A stretch of 64,000 nt of DNA, from assembly GCF_006346335.1 (NCBI RefSeq), contig NZ_VDMC01000012.1:1-64000 (forward strand), written 5' to 3'. The position numbers and the translations under genes are program-made. This DNA is from Aequorivita sinensis. Its GTDB lineage: Bacteria; Bacteroidota; Bacteroidia; Flavobacteriales; Flavobacteriaceae. Below are positions 9,227-18,966 of this stretch, piece by piece (position 1 is the stretch's first letter; each line of letters opens with the position of its first letter). Below the pieces are notes generated by a model. It searched no databases and was not told where the DNA came from. It saw nothing but the letters and a program-made list of their open reading frames with translations.

Positions 9227-10603
9227 ATGTCAAAAAATATAGCAGTCATTCTTGCAGGCGGTATAGGCTCTAGAATGAATATGGAGCTACCAAAACAGTT
9301 TTTCAAAGTAGCGGGGAAAACAGTTTTAGAGCATACTGTACAGAGCTTTCAAAATCATAAAGGGATAGATGAAATTGTTATTGTTTGTCATTCCTTATAT
9401 AAAACTCAGGTTGAAAACTTTGTGCTTATCAACAAATGGACTAAAGTTAAAAAAATTCTTCAAGGTGGAGAAGAACGATATGAATCAAGTTTGAGTGCTA
9501 TTAATGCTTATCCTGCTGATTCAGATATTAATTTAATTTTTCACGACTCTGTCCGACCTTTAGTTAGTGATGATATTATTGATAATGTAATTCAAGCATT
9601 AAAAAAATATTCAGCTGTAAACACAGCAATTCCTTCTGCCGATACCATTATTCAGCTCAATTCGGAAAATAATATTATTAAAAGTATTCCAGAAAGAAAG
9701 TATTTGAGAAGGGGGCAGACCCCTCAGGCTTTTAAATACGAGGTTATAAAAAAAGCTTATGATTTAGCCCTTCAAGATCCATATTTTAAAACAACAGACG
9801 ATTGTGGCGTCGTATTAAAATACTTACCAGAAGTTGAGATTTATGTTGTACCTGGAGAAGAGAATAATTTTAAGCTAACCTATAAGGAAGATAGTTTTCT
9901 ATTAGATAAATTATTTCAATTAAAGACAATCAATTTTTATACAAACCCAGATTTATCAAAACTAAAAGACAAAGTGATAGTTGTTTTTGGTGGAGGATCC
10001 GGAATTGGGAAAGAAATAGTAAATATAGCTAAAGAATTAGGAGCTAAGGTTTATCCTTTCTCTCGTAGTTTAAACAATACCGAAATTTCAAATCCAATCC
10101 ATGTTGCAACGGCTTTACAAACAGTGGCATCAAGAGAAAGTAAAATAGATTTTGTAATTAATACTGCTGCAGTATTAACTAAGGATGCATTAGTACACAT
10201 GGAGACTGAGAAAATTGATGAAGCACTAAATACAAATTTAAAAGGAGTTATATGTATAGCTCGTGAAAGCTATTCTTTTCTTAGAAACTCTAATGGCCAT
10301 TTATTAAATTTCACATCAAGTTCTTATACACGCGGAAGATCATTTTATAGTGTGTATTCAGCAACTAAAGCTGCAGTTGTTAATTTCACTCAAGCCTTGG
10401 CAGAGGAATGGAGTCCTGATAATATTCAAGTAAATTGTATAAACCCTGAACGTACAAATACGCCAATGCGTGTATCAAATTTCGGTCACGAACCTGTGGA
10501 TAGTTTGTTGTGCGCTAGTGAAGTTGCAAAAATATCACTTGGTGTTTTACTTAGCCAATTAAATGGGCAAGTAATTGATGTGAAAAAATATGGAGTAAAG
10601 TAA
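9227..10603 (+). CDS. Bifunctional cytidylyltransferase / SDR reductase (CDP-ribitol synthase-like)
   Basis: A 458-residue two-domain fusion. The N-terminal half is an IspD/TarI nucleotidyltransferase with ILAGGIGSRM near residue 8, LPKQFFKVAGKT, and FHDSVRPLV. The C-terminal half is a short-chain dehydrogenase with a glycine-rich GGGSGIG at about residues 255-261 and YSATK (Y377, K381). The same fusion occurs in Haemophilus capsule loci (Acs1/Bcs1), where it reduces ribulose-5-phosphate and activates it as CDP-ribitol. Next to a TagB-like transferase, CDP-ribitol or a related CDP-polyol is the likely product. Alternatives such as CDP-glycerol cannot be excluded from sequence. Confidence 0.85.
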   Translation: MSKNIAVILAGGIGSRMNMELPKQFFKVAGKTVLEHTVQSFQNHKGIDEIVIVCHSLYKTQVENFVLINKWTKVKKILQGGEERYESSLSAINAYPADSDINLIFHDSVRPLVSDDIIDNVIQALKKYSAVNTAIPSADTIIQLNSENNIIKSIPERKYLRRGQTPQAFKYEVIKKAYDLALQDPYFKTTDDCGVVLKYLPEVEIYVVPGEENNFKLTYKEDSFLLDKLFQLKTINFYTNPDLSKLKDKVIVVFGGGSGIGKEIVNIAKELGAKVYPFSRSLNNTEISNPIHVATALQTVASRESKIDFVINTAAVLTKDALVHMETEKIDEALNTNLKGVICIARESYSFLRNSNGHLLNFTSSSYTRGRSFYSVYSATKAAVVNFTQALAEEWSPDNIQVNCINPERTNTPMRVSNFGHEPVDSLLCASEVAKISLGVLLSQLNGQVIDVKKYGVK

Positions 10604-10738
10604 ATAATGATATTTTCAACCGTGTATAGCCCTTAAAATGTATAATGCTATAATCCCCATCTTGATATATAGAGTTCTGTTTTGAATTAATACAGCCTGT
10701 TGTTATGGGTAATAACTTTAAAGAATATCTTCAGCTCC

Positions 10739-12535
10739 ATGTTAAAATTAAAAAACTTTATTAAAAAGTACTTCACAGACTTTACTTTTTTCTTTCGATA
10801 CCTAAGGGGAAAAGTTTTTATAGCCTTTTTTTTGAGTGTTGCTGTAAGCTTTTTAGACGGATTAGGCTTAACAATGTTTATACCATTGCTTCAGGTTGTG
10901 AGTGAAAACAATATGGCTAATCCCGATAAAATGGGGTATTTAGGGATATTTATCAACGCATTAGAAGCAGTTGGAATATCTATGACTCTAAAGAGTACAT
11001 TAATTTTAATGATTGTTTTTTTTGTATTAAAAGGAGTAGCTTTTTATATACGCAATATTTATCTAGTGATTTTACAACAGAGTTTTATTAAAAAAATTAG
11101 GCTCAATTTATTAGATCTACTTAGCCAAATAGATTTTAAACGCTTTATCCTTTCTGATGTTGGGCGTATTCAAAATACCATGACTGGGGAAGTAAGTAAG
11201 GTGTCGCTTTCATTTTCCGCATACTTCAATACCTTCCAACAATTGGTAATGGTAATGGTTTATATGAGCTTTGCGTTTATGGCTAACGCCCAATTTGCAC
11301 TTTTAGTTAGTGTAGGAGGGGCTTTAACAAATATTCTTTACAAATACATTTATAAGCGAACAAAAGGAGCGTCTGGAAAATTGACACAGTATAACTCAGT
11401 TTTTCAAGGACAAGTAATTCAATACGTAGGCCATTTTAAATATTTAAAAGCCACAGGCAGTGCAATCTCTTATGGAGTAAAATTAAAAGATACTATTCTC
11501 AAAATTGAAGACTCCCTAAAGCGGATTGGTGCTTTAAACAGTATTGCAACAGCTGTTCGTGAACCGATTATGGTATTTATTATTGCCGTTGTGATTCTAA
11601 TTCAAGTAAACTATTTTGAAGGGAATATTGGAGTAATTCTAATTAGTTTGTTATTTTTCTATAGAGCACTTACAGCATTAATGAGTTTACAGTGGTTTTG
11701 GAATAGCTATATGGAGGTTTCTGGTTCCTTAGAAAATATGAAAGACTTTCAAAGAGATTTGGAGTCGGGAAAAGAAAAGCAAGGAAATGTTAAAATTAAT
11801 AATTTTAAAAATTCTATTGTTTTAAAAGATGTGGATTTTTCTTTTGGTAATGAACTTATCTTAAAGGGTATAAATTTAAAAATTACTAAATATCAATCTA
11901 TAGCTTTGGTAGGAGAGAGTGGAAGTGGAAAATCGACCTTAGCCAATCTAATTGCAGGACTCTTAGCAGAGAGTGATGGAAGTATTTATATAGATGATAT
12001 GTTATTGAAAGATCTAAATAAGGAATCTTACCAAAAACGAATAGGTTATGTAAGCCAGGACCCTGTAATATTTAACGATACTGTCTATAACAATGTAACC
12101 TTATGGGCTCAAAAGACTCCTGAAAACCTACAAAGGTATAAACTCAGTATAAAACAAGCTGCTTTAGAAGCTTTTCTAAATGAATTGCCTAGAGGGGAAG
12201 AGACACAACTCGGAAATAACGGAATAAATTTAAGTGGAGGACAAAAACAAAGAATTTCGATAGCACGTGAACTTTACAAAGAAATAGATATTCTAATTCT
12301 AGACGAAGCGACTTCTGCTTTAGATTCAGAGACTGAAAAAGCCATACAAGAGAGTATAGATGCATTGAAAGGAAAATACACTATAGTGATGGTAGCCCAT
12401 CGTTTATCTACTATTCGCAATGTCAATAAGATAGTATTTATGGATAAAGGGAGAATTTTAGATATCGATTCTTTTGAAAATATGATTCTTAAACAAGAAA
12501 GATTTAAAAAAATGGTTGAGTTACAAGAGCTTTAA
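10739..12535 (+). CDS. ABC flippase/exporter, paralogue of the 4055 gene
   Basis: A half-transporter of 598 residues if the ATG at 10739 is used; an in-frame TTG 39 bases upstream would add an unlikely N-terminus. A six-helix membrane domain precedes an ATPase with GESGSGKST, the LSGGQKQR signature and ILDEATSALD. It matches the exporter at 4055 along its whole length, including the VSQDPVIF and NNVTLWA segments, so it arose by duplication. It closes the polyol-phosphate module. The two could form a heterodimer or handle different intermediates; sequence does not decide. Confidence 0.87.
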   Translation: MLKLKNFIKKYFTDFTFFFRYLRGKVFIAFFLSVAVSFLDGLGLTMFIPLLQVVSENNMANPDKMGYLGIFINALEAVGISMTLKSTLILMIVFFVLKGVAFYIRNIYLVILQQSFIKKIRLNLLDLLSQIDFKRFILSDVGRIQNTMTGEVSKVSLSFSAYFNTFQQLVMVMVYMSFAFMANAQFALLVSVGGALTNILYKYIYKRTKGASGKLTQYNSVFQGQVIQYVGHFKYLKATGSAISYGVKLKDTILKIEDSLKRIGALNSIATAVREPIMVFIIAVVILIQVNYFEGNIGVILISLLFFYRALTALMSLQWFWNSYMEVSGSLENMKDFQRDLESGKEKQGNVKINNFKNSIVLKDVDFSFGNELILKGINLKITKYQSIALVGESGSGKSTLANLIAGLLAESDGSIYIDDMLLKDLNKESYQKRIGYVSQDPVIFNDTVYNNVTLWAQKTPENLQRYKLSIKQAALEAFLNELPRGEETQLGNNGINLSGGQKQRISIARELYKEIDILILDEATSALDSETEKAIQESIDALKGKYTIVMVAHRLSTIRNVNKIVFMDKGRILDIDSFENMILKQERFKKMVELQEL

Positions 12536-12771
12536 ATAATTTAAAAAAATAGAAAGAGGTTAAAACTTAGCCTAAATTGGATAAATATACTTTAAACTTT
12601 CACTTCTATTCGGACTAATTTTATTTTAATCGAACTTTGTTTACTATACTTTATAGCATTTTTATTTATTTAACATAATTTTAAATTTATCTATCTTCGC
12701 AACTTTATATTGACCTTTTGTAAGATAAACTTGCTCTCCCCAATGGTTAATAAATATTGATTAATATTTAC
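12536..12771 (+). promoter_or_regulatory. Spacer with candidate promoter for the second polysaccharide module
   Basis: A 236-base AT-rich gap. TATCTTCG at 12692-12699 is one base off the TAnnTTTG -7 element. The leader contains CTCTCCCCAAT at about 12733-12743, which echoes the CTCCCCAAT in the leader at about 1671. The break in gene spacing plus a promoter candidate suggests a new transcription unit starting with the aminotransferase. Confidence 0.42.
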
Positions 12772-13851
12772 ATGAATAAAATTCTCGTTACAAAACCATT
12801 TTTAGCACCTCGTGAAGAATATGAAACATATTTTAATAAAATATGGGACAATCAATGGTTAACAAATATGGGGCCTTTAGCAGTTGAACTAGAGGAGAAA
12901 TTAATGGCACATATCGGCGTGAAAAATTTACTCTTTGTCTCTAATGGCACAATCGCGCTACAAATGGCAATTAAAGCATTGGGTTTAAAAGGCGAAATTA
13001 TTACCACACCCTTTTCCTTCGTTGCTACTACACATAGTATTGTATGGGAAGGTTGTACGCCTGTATTTGTCGATATACAAATAGGTAGTTTAAATATAGA
13101 TCCAAAGAAAATTGAAGAAGCAATTACCGAAAATACATCAGCTATATTGGCAACACATATTTTCGGGAATCCTTGTGATGTTGAAGCCATTCAAAAAATT
13201 GCAGATAAGCATAATCTGAAGGTTATTTATGATGCCGCTCATGCCTTTGAAATTAATTTTAAAGACAAATCTATTTTTGAATTTGGCGATATATCAACTT
13301 GTAGTTTACATGCCACAAAGTTCTATCATACCGGAGAAGGTGGATTAGTAATAGCTAAACATAAAGAAGTACTTAAGAAACTAGGTTATATTCGTAATCA
13401 CGGACTACACGAAAAAGAAGGCTTTGCATCTATAGGTACTAATGCCAAAAACTCTGAATTTCACGCAGCTTTAGGTCTTGTCAATATTAATTATGTTGGT
13501 CAAATTTTACAAAAACGGAAACAGTTAGCTGAAATTTATGAGTTACAACTTCAAGACAAAGTGAAGTTTCAAACATGGAATAATGATGCCAGTAAAAATT
13601 ATTGTTATTTTCCAGTTATATTTAAGACGGAACAAGAATTATTACGCGTTAAAGAATATTTAGAACAAAATAATATTTTTACCAGACGATATTTCTATCC
13701 TTCCTTAGCATCTTCACTACCTTATATGCCTGCTGTTTTTTTACCAAATACAGAAAGTATTTCAACAAGATGCCTGTGTTTACCAATCTATTTCGATCTC
13801 CCATTAAGTGACGCAAAAAAAATAAGTGAATTAATATTAGAATGTATTTAA
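12772..13851 (+). CDS. DegT/DnrJ/EryC1-family sugar aminotransferase
   Basis: A PLP-dependent aminotransferase of about 359 residues from the ATG at 12772 (an in-frame TTG 15 bases upstream is less likely). Visible motifs are NMGPLAVELEEKL, FVSNGTIALQMAIKAL, the THIFGNPCDVEAI region, and the PLP lysine in HATKFYHTGEGG (K183). These enzymes transaminate nucleotide-linked 4-keto-6-deoxy sugars (FdtB/VioA/WecE types) to give 4-amino sugars, often acylated later. Acyltransferases at 27016 and 29584 could act on such a product. The exact nucleotide sugar is unknown. Confidence 0.85.
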   Translation: MNKILVTKPFLAPREEYETYFNKIWDNQWLTNMGPLAVELEEKLMAHIGVKNLLFVSNGTIALQMAIKALGLKGEIITTPFSFVATTHSIVWEGCTPVFVDIQIGSLNIDPKKIEEAITENTSAILATHIFGNPCDVEAIQKIADKHNLKVIYDAAHAFEINFKDKSIFEFGDISTCSLHATKFYHTGEGGLVIAKHKEVLKKLGYIRNHGLHEKEGFASIGTNAKNSEFHAALGLVNINYVGQILQKRKQLAEIYELQLQDKVKFQTWNNDASKNYCYFPVIFKTEQELLRVKEYLEQNNIFTRRYFYPSLASSLPYMPAVFLPNTESISTRCLCLPIYFDLPLSDAKKISELILECI

Positions 13852-14187
13852 TACTAATGATGTTCGATTTATATAAGTATATTTCAAGCACCATCTGTTA
13901 TAAAAAATCTTAAAAAACACATTAAATGTTATCAAGTCTTATATTCACAATAAAATTTATATTAATATTTACAGATTCAAGTGAGACTGCTTATAATCCT
14001 TATTAAAACTGTCCCATTCTACTACTTATAATCGAATGGTTATAAACATTGAATTAATTTCTCTGCCCTTTCAACATATACATTTTACTAATAAAACCGA
14101 TTTATTCCTTATAGCTTCTATATCTTTGCACTCGCAAAAAAAAATAAGCCTTTTAACATTTTTATTAATTATTTAAATTATAAATAA
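13852..14187 (+). promoter_or_regulatory. Spacer with promoter for the Wzx/Wzy operon
   Basis: A 336-base AT-rich gap without a gene. TATCTTTG at 14121-14128 is a full match to the Bacteroidota -7 element and lies about 60 bases before the flippase start, so a new transcript probably begins near 14135. From here to about 27 kb the genes are tightly packed and often overlapping, as expected of one long operon. Confidence 0.55.
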
Positions 14188-15708
14188 TTGTCCAATAATA
14201 CAACAATAGCTAAAAACACCATGTTCCTATATTTTAGGATGTTCTTAACCATGGGTGTCGGATTATATACATCGCGCTTGATATTGGATGCTCTGGGTGT
14301 TGTAGACTATGGAATTTATGGCTTGGTAGGTGGCATTGTTACTATGTTTGCCTTTTTAAATTCTGCGATGTCCTCCGCTACGCAAAGATATCTTTCCTTT
14401 GACATCGGTAAAAATGACATGGAGCGATTGCAAAAAACTTTTAATGCCACGCTTAATATTCATTTCCTAGTTGCGATTATTATATTGATACTATCCGAAA
14501 CCATTGGGTTATGGTTTGTTAATTATAAATTAGACATACCACCTGATAGAATGAATGCAGCTAACTGGGTATATCAATTTTCTATATTTACTTTTATTCT
14601 CAATGTAATACAGGTACCCTATAATGCTTTATTGATTGCACGCGAGCATATGAATATCTATGCTTATGTTAGTATTTTAGAAACCTTATTAAAGCTTTTT
14701 ATTGCACTTTACCTTGTTCAAGCAAATAATGACCGATTAATCCTTTACGCCATCCTTATTTTTTCGATTTCGTTTATAATAAGAATGGTTTATAAAGTTT
14801 ATTGTAAAAAGAAGTTCAAAGAATCGGTTTATAAATTTTATTTCGATAAGAATTATTACAAAGAATTAATGAGTTATTCTGGATGGAACCTTTTTGGTAA
14901 TATTGCTGTAGTTGCAAGAAGTCAGGGGAGTAATATTTTATTAAATTTATTTTTCGGGCCAGTAGCGAATGCATCTTACACCTTAACAGTAATGGTACAA
15001 GGTATTATAAGTACATTCGTAAGTAACTTTCAAGTTGCAGTTAAACCACAAATCATAAAAAATTATTCTAAAGGCAATTATGAAGCATCACTTAATCTAA
15101 TGTATAAGAGTGCTAAATTTTCCTTTTTCGCCATGTTTATTTTGACATTACCTTTTCTTTTTAATATAGATTTTGTCATGAATTTTTGGCTGAAGGAAAT
15201 TCCTATATATGCCATTTCATTTATAAAGTTAGCTCTAATTTACTCTCTTATTGAAACAATTTCAAATCCTATGGTAACTGGAGCTCAAGCTACAGGAAAA
15301 ATAAAAATCTATCAAATCGTTGTGGGTTCTTTTATATTCCTAACGCTTCCTACTGTTTGGTTAGTTTTTAAATTAACAAACGATCCTTTAAATATGTATT
15401 ACGTATTGATAGGAAACTCAATTATTGCATTAATTATTAGGATTGGCTTTTTGATAAAAATGATGAATTTAAATATTTATACTTTTATTAAAGATGTAAT
15501 TTTCAAAATTTTATTCGTAGTATTATTAGCTGTTTGCGCTAGCTTTTTAGTGAATCTATTAATTAATTTTAATAATGATGTAATAAACTTCTTTGTTAAA
15601 ATCTCTTTAATTACTATGTTAAATATTTTAATTATATCAACGGTTGGATTAACCTTATCCGAAAGAAAGTTTGTATTAACCTTTGTTAAATCTAAAGTCA
15701 AAATTTAA
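14188..15708 (+). CDS. Wzx-like polysaccharide flippase (MATE/MVF superfamily)
   Basis: A 506-residue, strongly hydrophobic protein with about 12-14 predicted membrane spans. Its N-terminus, NTMFLYFRMFLTMGVGLYTSRLILDALG, is the hallmark of Bacteroidota O-antigen or capsule flippases. The TTG at 14188 is chosen because the residues it adds (SNNTTIAKNT) are typical of the family and the next ATG would delete them. It flips undecaprenyl-linked repeat units across the inner membrane, probably for the EpsG-type polymerase encoded at 25972. Confidence is high for the family and low for the glycan. Confidence 0.88.
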   Translation: MSNNTTIAKNTMFLYFRMFLTMGVGLYTSRLILDALGVVDYGIYGLVGGIVTMFAFLNSAMSSATQRYLSFDIGKNDMERLQKTFNATLNIHFLVAIIILILSETIGLWFVNYKLDIPPDRMNAANWVYQFSIFTFILNVIQVPYNALLIAREHMNIYAYVSILETLLKLFIALYLVQANNDRLILYAILIFSISFIIRMVYKVYCKKKFKESVYKFYFDKNYYKELMSYSGWNLFGNIAVVARSQGSNILLNLFFGPVANASYTLTVMVQGIISTFVSNFQVAVKPQIIKNYSKGNYEASLNLMYKSAKFSFFAMFILTLPFLFNIDFVMNFWLKEIPIYAISFIKLALIYSLIETISNPMVTGAQATGKIKIYQIVVGSFIFLTLPTVWLVFKLTNDPLNMYYVLIGNSIIALIIRIGFLIKMMNLNIYTFIKDVIFKILFVVLLAVCASFLVNLLINFNNDVINFFVKISLITMLNILIISTVGLTLSERKFVLTFVKSKVKI

Positions 15709-15713
15709 TCAAA

Positions 15714-16853
15714 ATGTTTAAGAAAAAAATCTTTTGGGTAATCCTTATAATATCCATTACTGCGAATATATTGGTTGTCTGTTTAGATACAGTACCATTT
15801 ATTTGGCCAAAAATAGAAAGGAATTTTTTGCCTGAGAAAACACTTCAGATTAACGACAATTCAATTAAAGTAATATTAAATCAATCCATCGAAATGATTG
15901 ATACCCATAACAATAATGTTTGGAGTGACCCTAAAGGATTTACTGAAACTCTTTATAGCCTATACGTTCGAAAACCACAAAAAGAATTTAAGACCTATAA
16001 TTACCCTAAAGCTTATTTATATTATGGCCTTTCATCTTATTTGTTAAAGAATAAAGATTCAATTAATCTATCTAAAGTAAAACTATCCTTTGATAAACTT
16101 TTAAACAGCAGAGGTGAACCAACCTTTAATTTCGATAAAGTTGATCAAGTACCATTTGGTTTAACTGCAATAAATCTTCACAAGGTCTATGGTGATGAAA
16201 AGTATCTTAAATTTTGTGAAGTACTGTTTAATAAAATAAAGTCTTTACAAAACGATGATGGTTTAATATTATATAGAGAGAATGGTTTAGTGCAACTTAA
16301 TGATGTTCTAGGAATGATTGTGCCATTTTTAGTTGATTACAGTGAATATGTCAATCGACCAGAAGCTTTATTAATAGCAAAAAAACAACTGGAATTTTAT
16401 GTGGAATACGGGGTGGATAAAGAAACTTATTTGCCAACTCATGGAATAGATTTACGTTCTAACACTAAAGTAGGCCCAACAAATTGGGGTCGTGGTATTG
16501 GATGGTATTTTTTAGGATTGTCTCATTATTATAAAGCAACTGGAGAATTTTCACAAGAATTTAAAGGATTGTCAAAAACCTTAGCTGAATTGCGTATGGA
16601 AAATGACTTGTGGTCGCAATTTCCGGGAAGTTCAAGTTTATTTGATGCTTCCAGTACCACTATGTTTATATATGCTATGGATATAAAGGGTGAATTAAGT
16701 AATAAAAAAGAGTTAATAAATAGTTTATTTTCTTATATCTCTCACGATGGTTTTATTTTACATACTTCAGGTGATACTTATGGAATTAATGATTATTCAA
16801 AATCATTTGGAACAAGTGAATTGTCACAGGGTTTTCTACTTTTAATACTATAA
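15714..16853 (+). CDS. GH88/GH105-like (six-hairpin) glycoside hydrolase, membrane anchored
   Basis: A 379-residue protein with an N-terminal hydrophobic anchor (residues 5-24) and then an (alpha/alpha) barrel-like sequence. WGRGIGWYFLGLSHYY near residue 260 matches the WGRGNGW signature of unsaturated glucuronyl/rhamnogalacturonyl hydrolases. Those enzymes normally remove 4,5-unsaturated uronates left by polysaccharide lyases. Here no lyase is nearby and the gene begins 5 bases after the flippase stop, so a role in trimming or editing the exported polymer is more plausible. The function is inferred; the fold assignment is moderately firm. Confidence 0.7.
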   Translation: MFKKKIFWVILIISITANILVVCLDTVPFIWPKIERNFLPEKTLQINDNSIKVILNQSIEMIDTHNNNVWSDPKGFTETLYSLYVRKPQKEFKTYNYPKAYLYYGLSSYLLKNKDSINLSKVKLSFDKLLNSRGEPTFNFDKVDQVPFGLTAINLHKVYGDEKYLKFCEVLFNKIKSLQNDDGLILYRENGLVQLNDVLGMIVPFLVDYSEYVNRPEALLIAKKQLEFYVEYGVDKETYLPTHGIDLRSNTKVGPTNWGRGIGWYFLGLSHYYKATGEFSQEFKGLSKTLAELRMENDLWSQFPGSSSLFDASSTTMFIYAMDIKGELSNKKELINSLFSYISHDGFILHTSGDTYGINDYSKSFGTSELSQGFLLLIL

Positions 16854-16865
16854 AAATATTTAAAC

Positions 16866-17996
16866 ATGCAAAAGCGAAAAATTGCAATTCTTACACAGCC
16901 TTTAAAAAATAATTACGGTGGCATAATTCAAAATTATGCTATGCAGAAGCTTCTTGTGGATAGAGGTTACAATACGGTAACTATTAATAGAAGAAAGGGA
17001 GACACTCGCTCTAAACCCATAATTCTTGCTAGTAAGTTTAAAGCGTTTTTTAAAAAATATGTGTTGCAGCAAAAAACGCCGACATATTTAGATTATGATA
17101 AAATTGCAGAAAACAACCTAAGATTTATAAAAAAATATATTAATTGGTCTCCTCTAATAGAATCAACAGACGGTTTAGCCGACTTTATTAATAAAGAAAA
17201 TTTTAACGGTGTTGTTGTAGGTAGCGATCAAGTATGGAGACCGATATATTCTCCTAATATTTATAATTTTTTTCTAGATTTTCTACAAAATGATAAAAGT
17301 ATTAAAAAAGTAGCTTATGCTGCTTCATTTGGAACTGAGGAATGGGAATATAATGAAGAGCAAACAAATGTTTGTAGTAAGTTAATTCAACAATTTCAAG
17401 GTGTTTCGGTAAGAGAAATGTCAGGTATAAAATTATGTCATGATAATTTAAATATAGGGGGTGTAATTGCAGTTTTAGATCCAACTATGCTCTTAAGTGC
17501 TGATGATTATAGTGAACTAATAGGTCAGCGAAAAAAGCAAATAGAATTGTTTACATACGTTTTAGATGACTCTGATGAGAAAAACAATTTTATTAAAAAT
17601 TGTTCAATCAATTTAAATCTTAAACATCATACTAACCAAGCAAAATTTAAAATAACATCCTCTAAAGGAAAAAAATTAGAGGATTATATAATTCCCCCAA
17701 TTGAAGGATGGCTGCAAGGTTTTAGAGATGCTGAATTTGTAATTACTGATTCATTTCATGGAACAGTATTTTCAATTCTTAATCAGAAGCCTTTCATTAC
17801 AATAGTTAATAAAGGTCGTGGTGCTGCCCGATTTGAATCAATTCTTACACAGCTAGGTCTTGAAGATAGATTGGTTTATGATGTGAAAAATTTTGATAAT
17901 TCGAAACTTGAATACAAGATTGATTACATTTCTGTTAATTCAAAATTAAATGTCTTGAGAAAAGCTTCTAAAGACTTTCTTAATAATTATTTTTAG
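16866..17996 (+). CDS. Polysaccharide pyruvyltransferase family protein
   Basis: A 376-residue member of the CsaB/WcaK superfamily. It has an N-terminal LTQPLKNNYGGIIQNYAMQ motif, VVGSDQVWRP at about residue 118 and a C-terminal FVITDSFHGTVFSI near residue 293, whose histidine is usual in the family. These enzymes add ketal-linked pyruvate from phosphoenolpyruvate to a sugar of a repeat unit, which makes the polymer acidic. It lies between a hydrolase-like gene and a glycosyltransferase with about 10-base gaps. A second member is encoded at 23749. Confidence 0.85.
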   Translation: MQKRKIAILTQPLKNNYGGIIQNYAMQKLLVDRGYNTVTINRRKGDTRSKPIILASKFKAFFKKYVLQQKTPTYLDYDKIAENNLRFIKKYINWSPLIESTDGLADFINKENFNGVVVGSDQVWRPIYSPNIYNFFLDFLQNDKSIKKVAYAASFGTEEWEYNEEQTNVCSKLIQQFQGVSVREMSGIKLCHDNLNIGGVIAVLDPTMLLSADDYSELIGQRKKQIELFTYVLDDSDEKNNFIKNCSINLNLKHHTNQAKFKITSSKGKKLEDYIIPPIEGWLQGFRDAEFVITDSFHGTVFSILNQKPFITIVNKGRGAARFESILTQLGLEDRLVYDVKNFDNSKLEYKIDYISVNSKLNVLRKASKDFLNNYF

Positions 17997-18004
17997 AAAT
18001 CAAA

Positions 18005-18955
18005 ATGACTTCACCTTTAATTTCAGTTATAATCCCAGTCTATAATGTTGAAAAATACATTGAAAAATGTATAACTAGCATTGTTAAACAGACCTATGAA
18101 AATTTAGAGATTATTTTAATTAATGATGGATCTACGGATAATTCTCCAAATATTTGTAAAAAATTTGAGACATTAGATAGTCGTGTAAAATTTTTTACTC
18201 AAACCAATCAAGGGGTAAGTGCAGCGCGTAACTTGGGCTTAAATAAAGCAACAGGTGAATGGGTTTATTTCATTGATGCGGATGATTTTTTAGAATTAAA
18301 TACATTTCAGCTTTTATCTAAAGAGTTTGCACCTGATCTGGATGTCATTCAATTTGGTTTATCTGCAATCAAAAACGAAAAAGTAATAGGAAGAAAACAT
18401 CCACCTAAATATTTAAAAGTTTTTAACAAAAAAGAGATTTTTGAGAATATAATAATGAAACCTCTTTCCGCTTGTTTGGTTATAATAAGGAAGTCTGTTA
18501 TAGATAAGAATAATATAAAATTTAATGAAACTCTTAAACATAATGAAGATTCATTATTTGTTTTTCAAGTTTTAGCTAATTGTAATGGGTTGTTGTTTTA
18601 TAATAATGCATTCTATAATATGATTGTCCGCAATAATTCGGCCACTTCCAAGCCAATATCAATCAATCGAATAAACAACAAACTTTTATACTTGCAATTA
18701 TTGATTAGCTACTTTAAAGAAAGGGGATTAGTTAAATTTATTATAAAAGACATTGAGAGTGGTTTAAAGAATTTTTTTGTTGATATATCGAATTATAATT
18801 TTAAAAACTCTAAAGAAAAGCTGAAGCTAAAGAAAAACTTTAAACAATTTTATACTATAAATAAACCATATTTAAAAGCCTTATTTATTCGTATGGCTAA
18901 TATTAACATTTTTATTGTTGTAATATTTTTAAAATTGAAATATTTATTTCGTTAA
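18005..18955 (+). CDS. Family 2 glycosyltransferase
   Basis: A 316-residue GT2 enzyme with ISVIIPVYNVEKYIEKCITS at residues 5-24, LINDGSTDNS near residue 40, and GVSAARNLGLNKATGEWV followed by IDADDF near residue 94. The C-terminus is hydrophobic and basic (IFIVVIFLKLKYLFR), which suggests membrane association. It begins 8 bases after the pyruvyltransferase stop. Sugar specificity is unknown. Confidence 0.87.
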   Translation: MTSPLISVIIPVYNVEKYIEKCITSIVKQTYENLEIILINDGSTDNSPNICKKFETLDSRVKFFTQTNQGVSAARNLGLNKATGEWVYFIDADDFLELNTFQLLSKEFAPDLDVIQFGLSAIKNEKVIGRKHPPKYLKVFNKKEIFENIIMKPLSACLVIIRKSVIDKNNIKFNETLKHNEDSLFVFQVLANCNGLLFYNNAFYNMIVRNNSATSKPISINRINNKLLYLQLLISYFKERGLVKFIIKDIESGLKNFFVDISNYNFKNSKEKLKLKKNFKQFYTINKPYLKALFIRMANINIFIVVIFLKLKYLFR

Positions 18956-18966
18956 AAAAAGCATAT

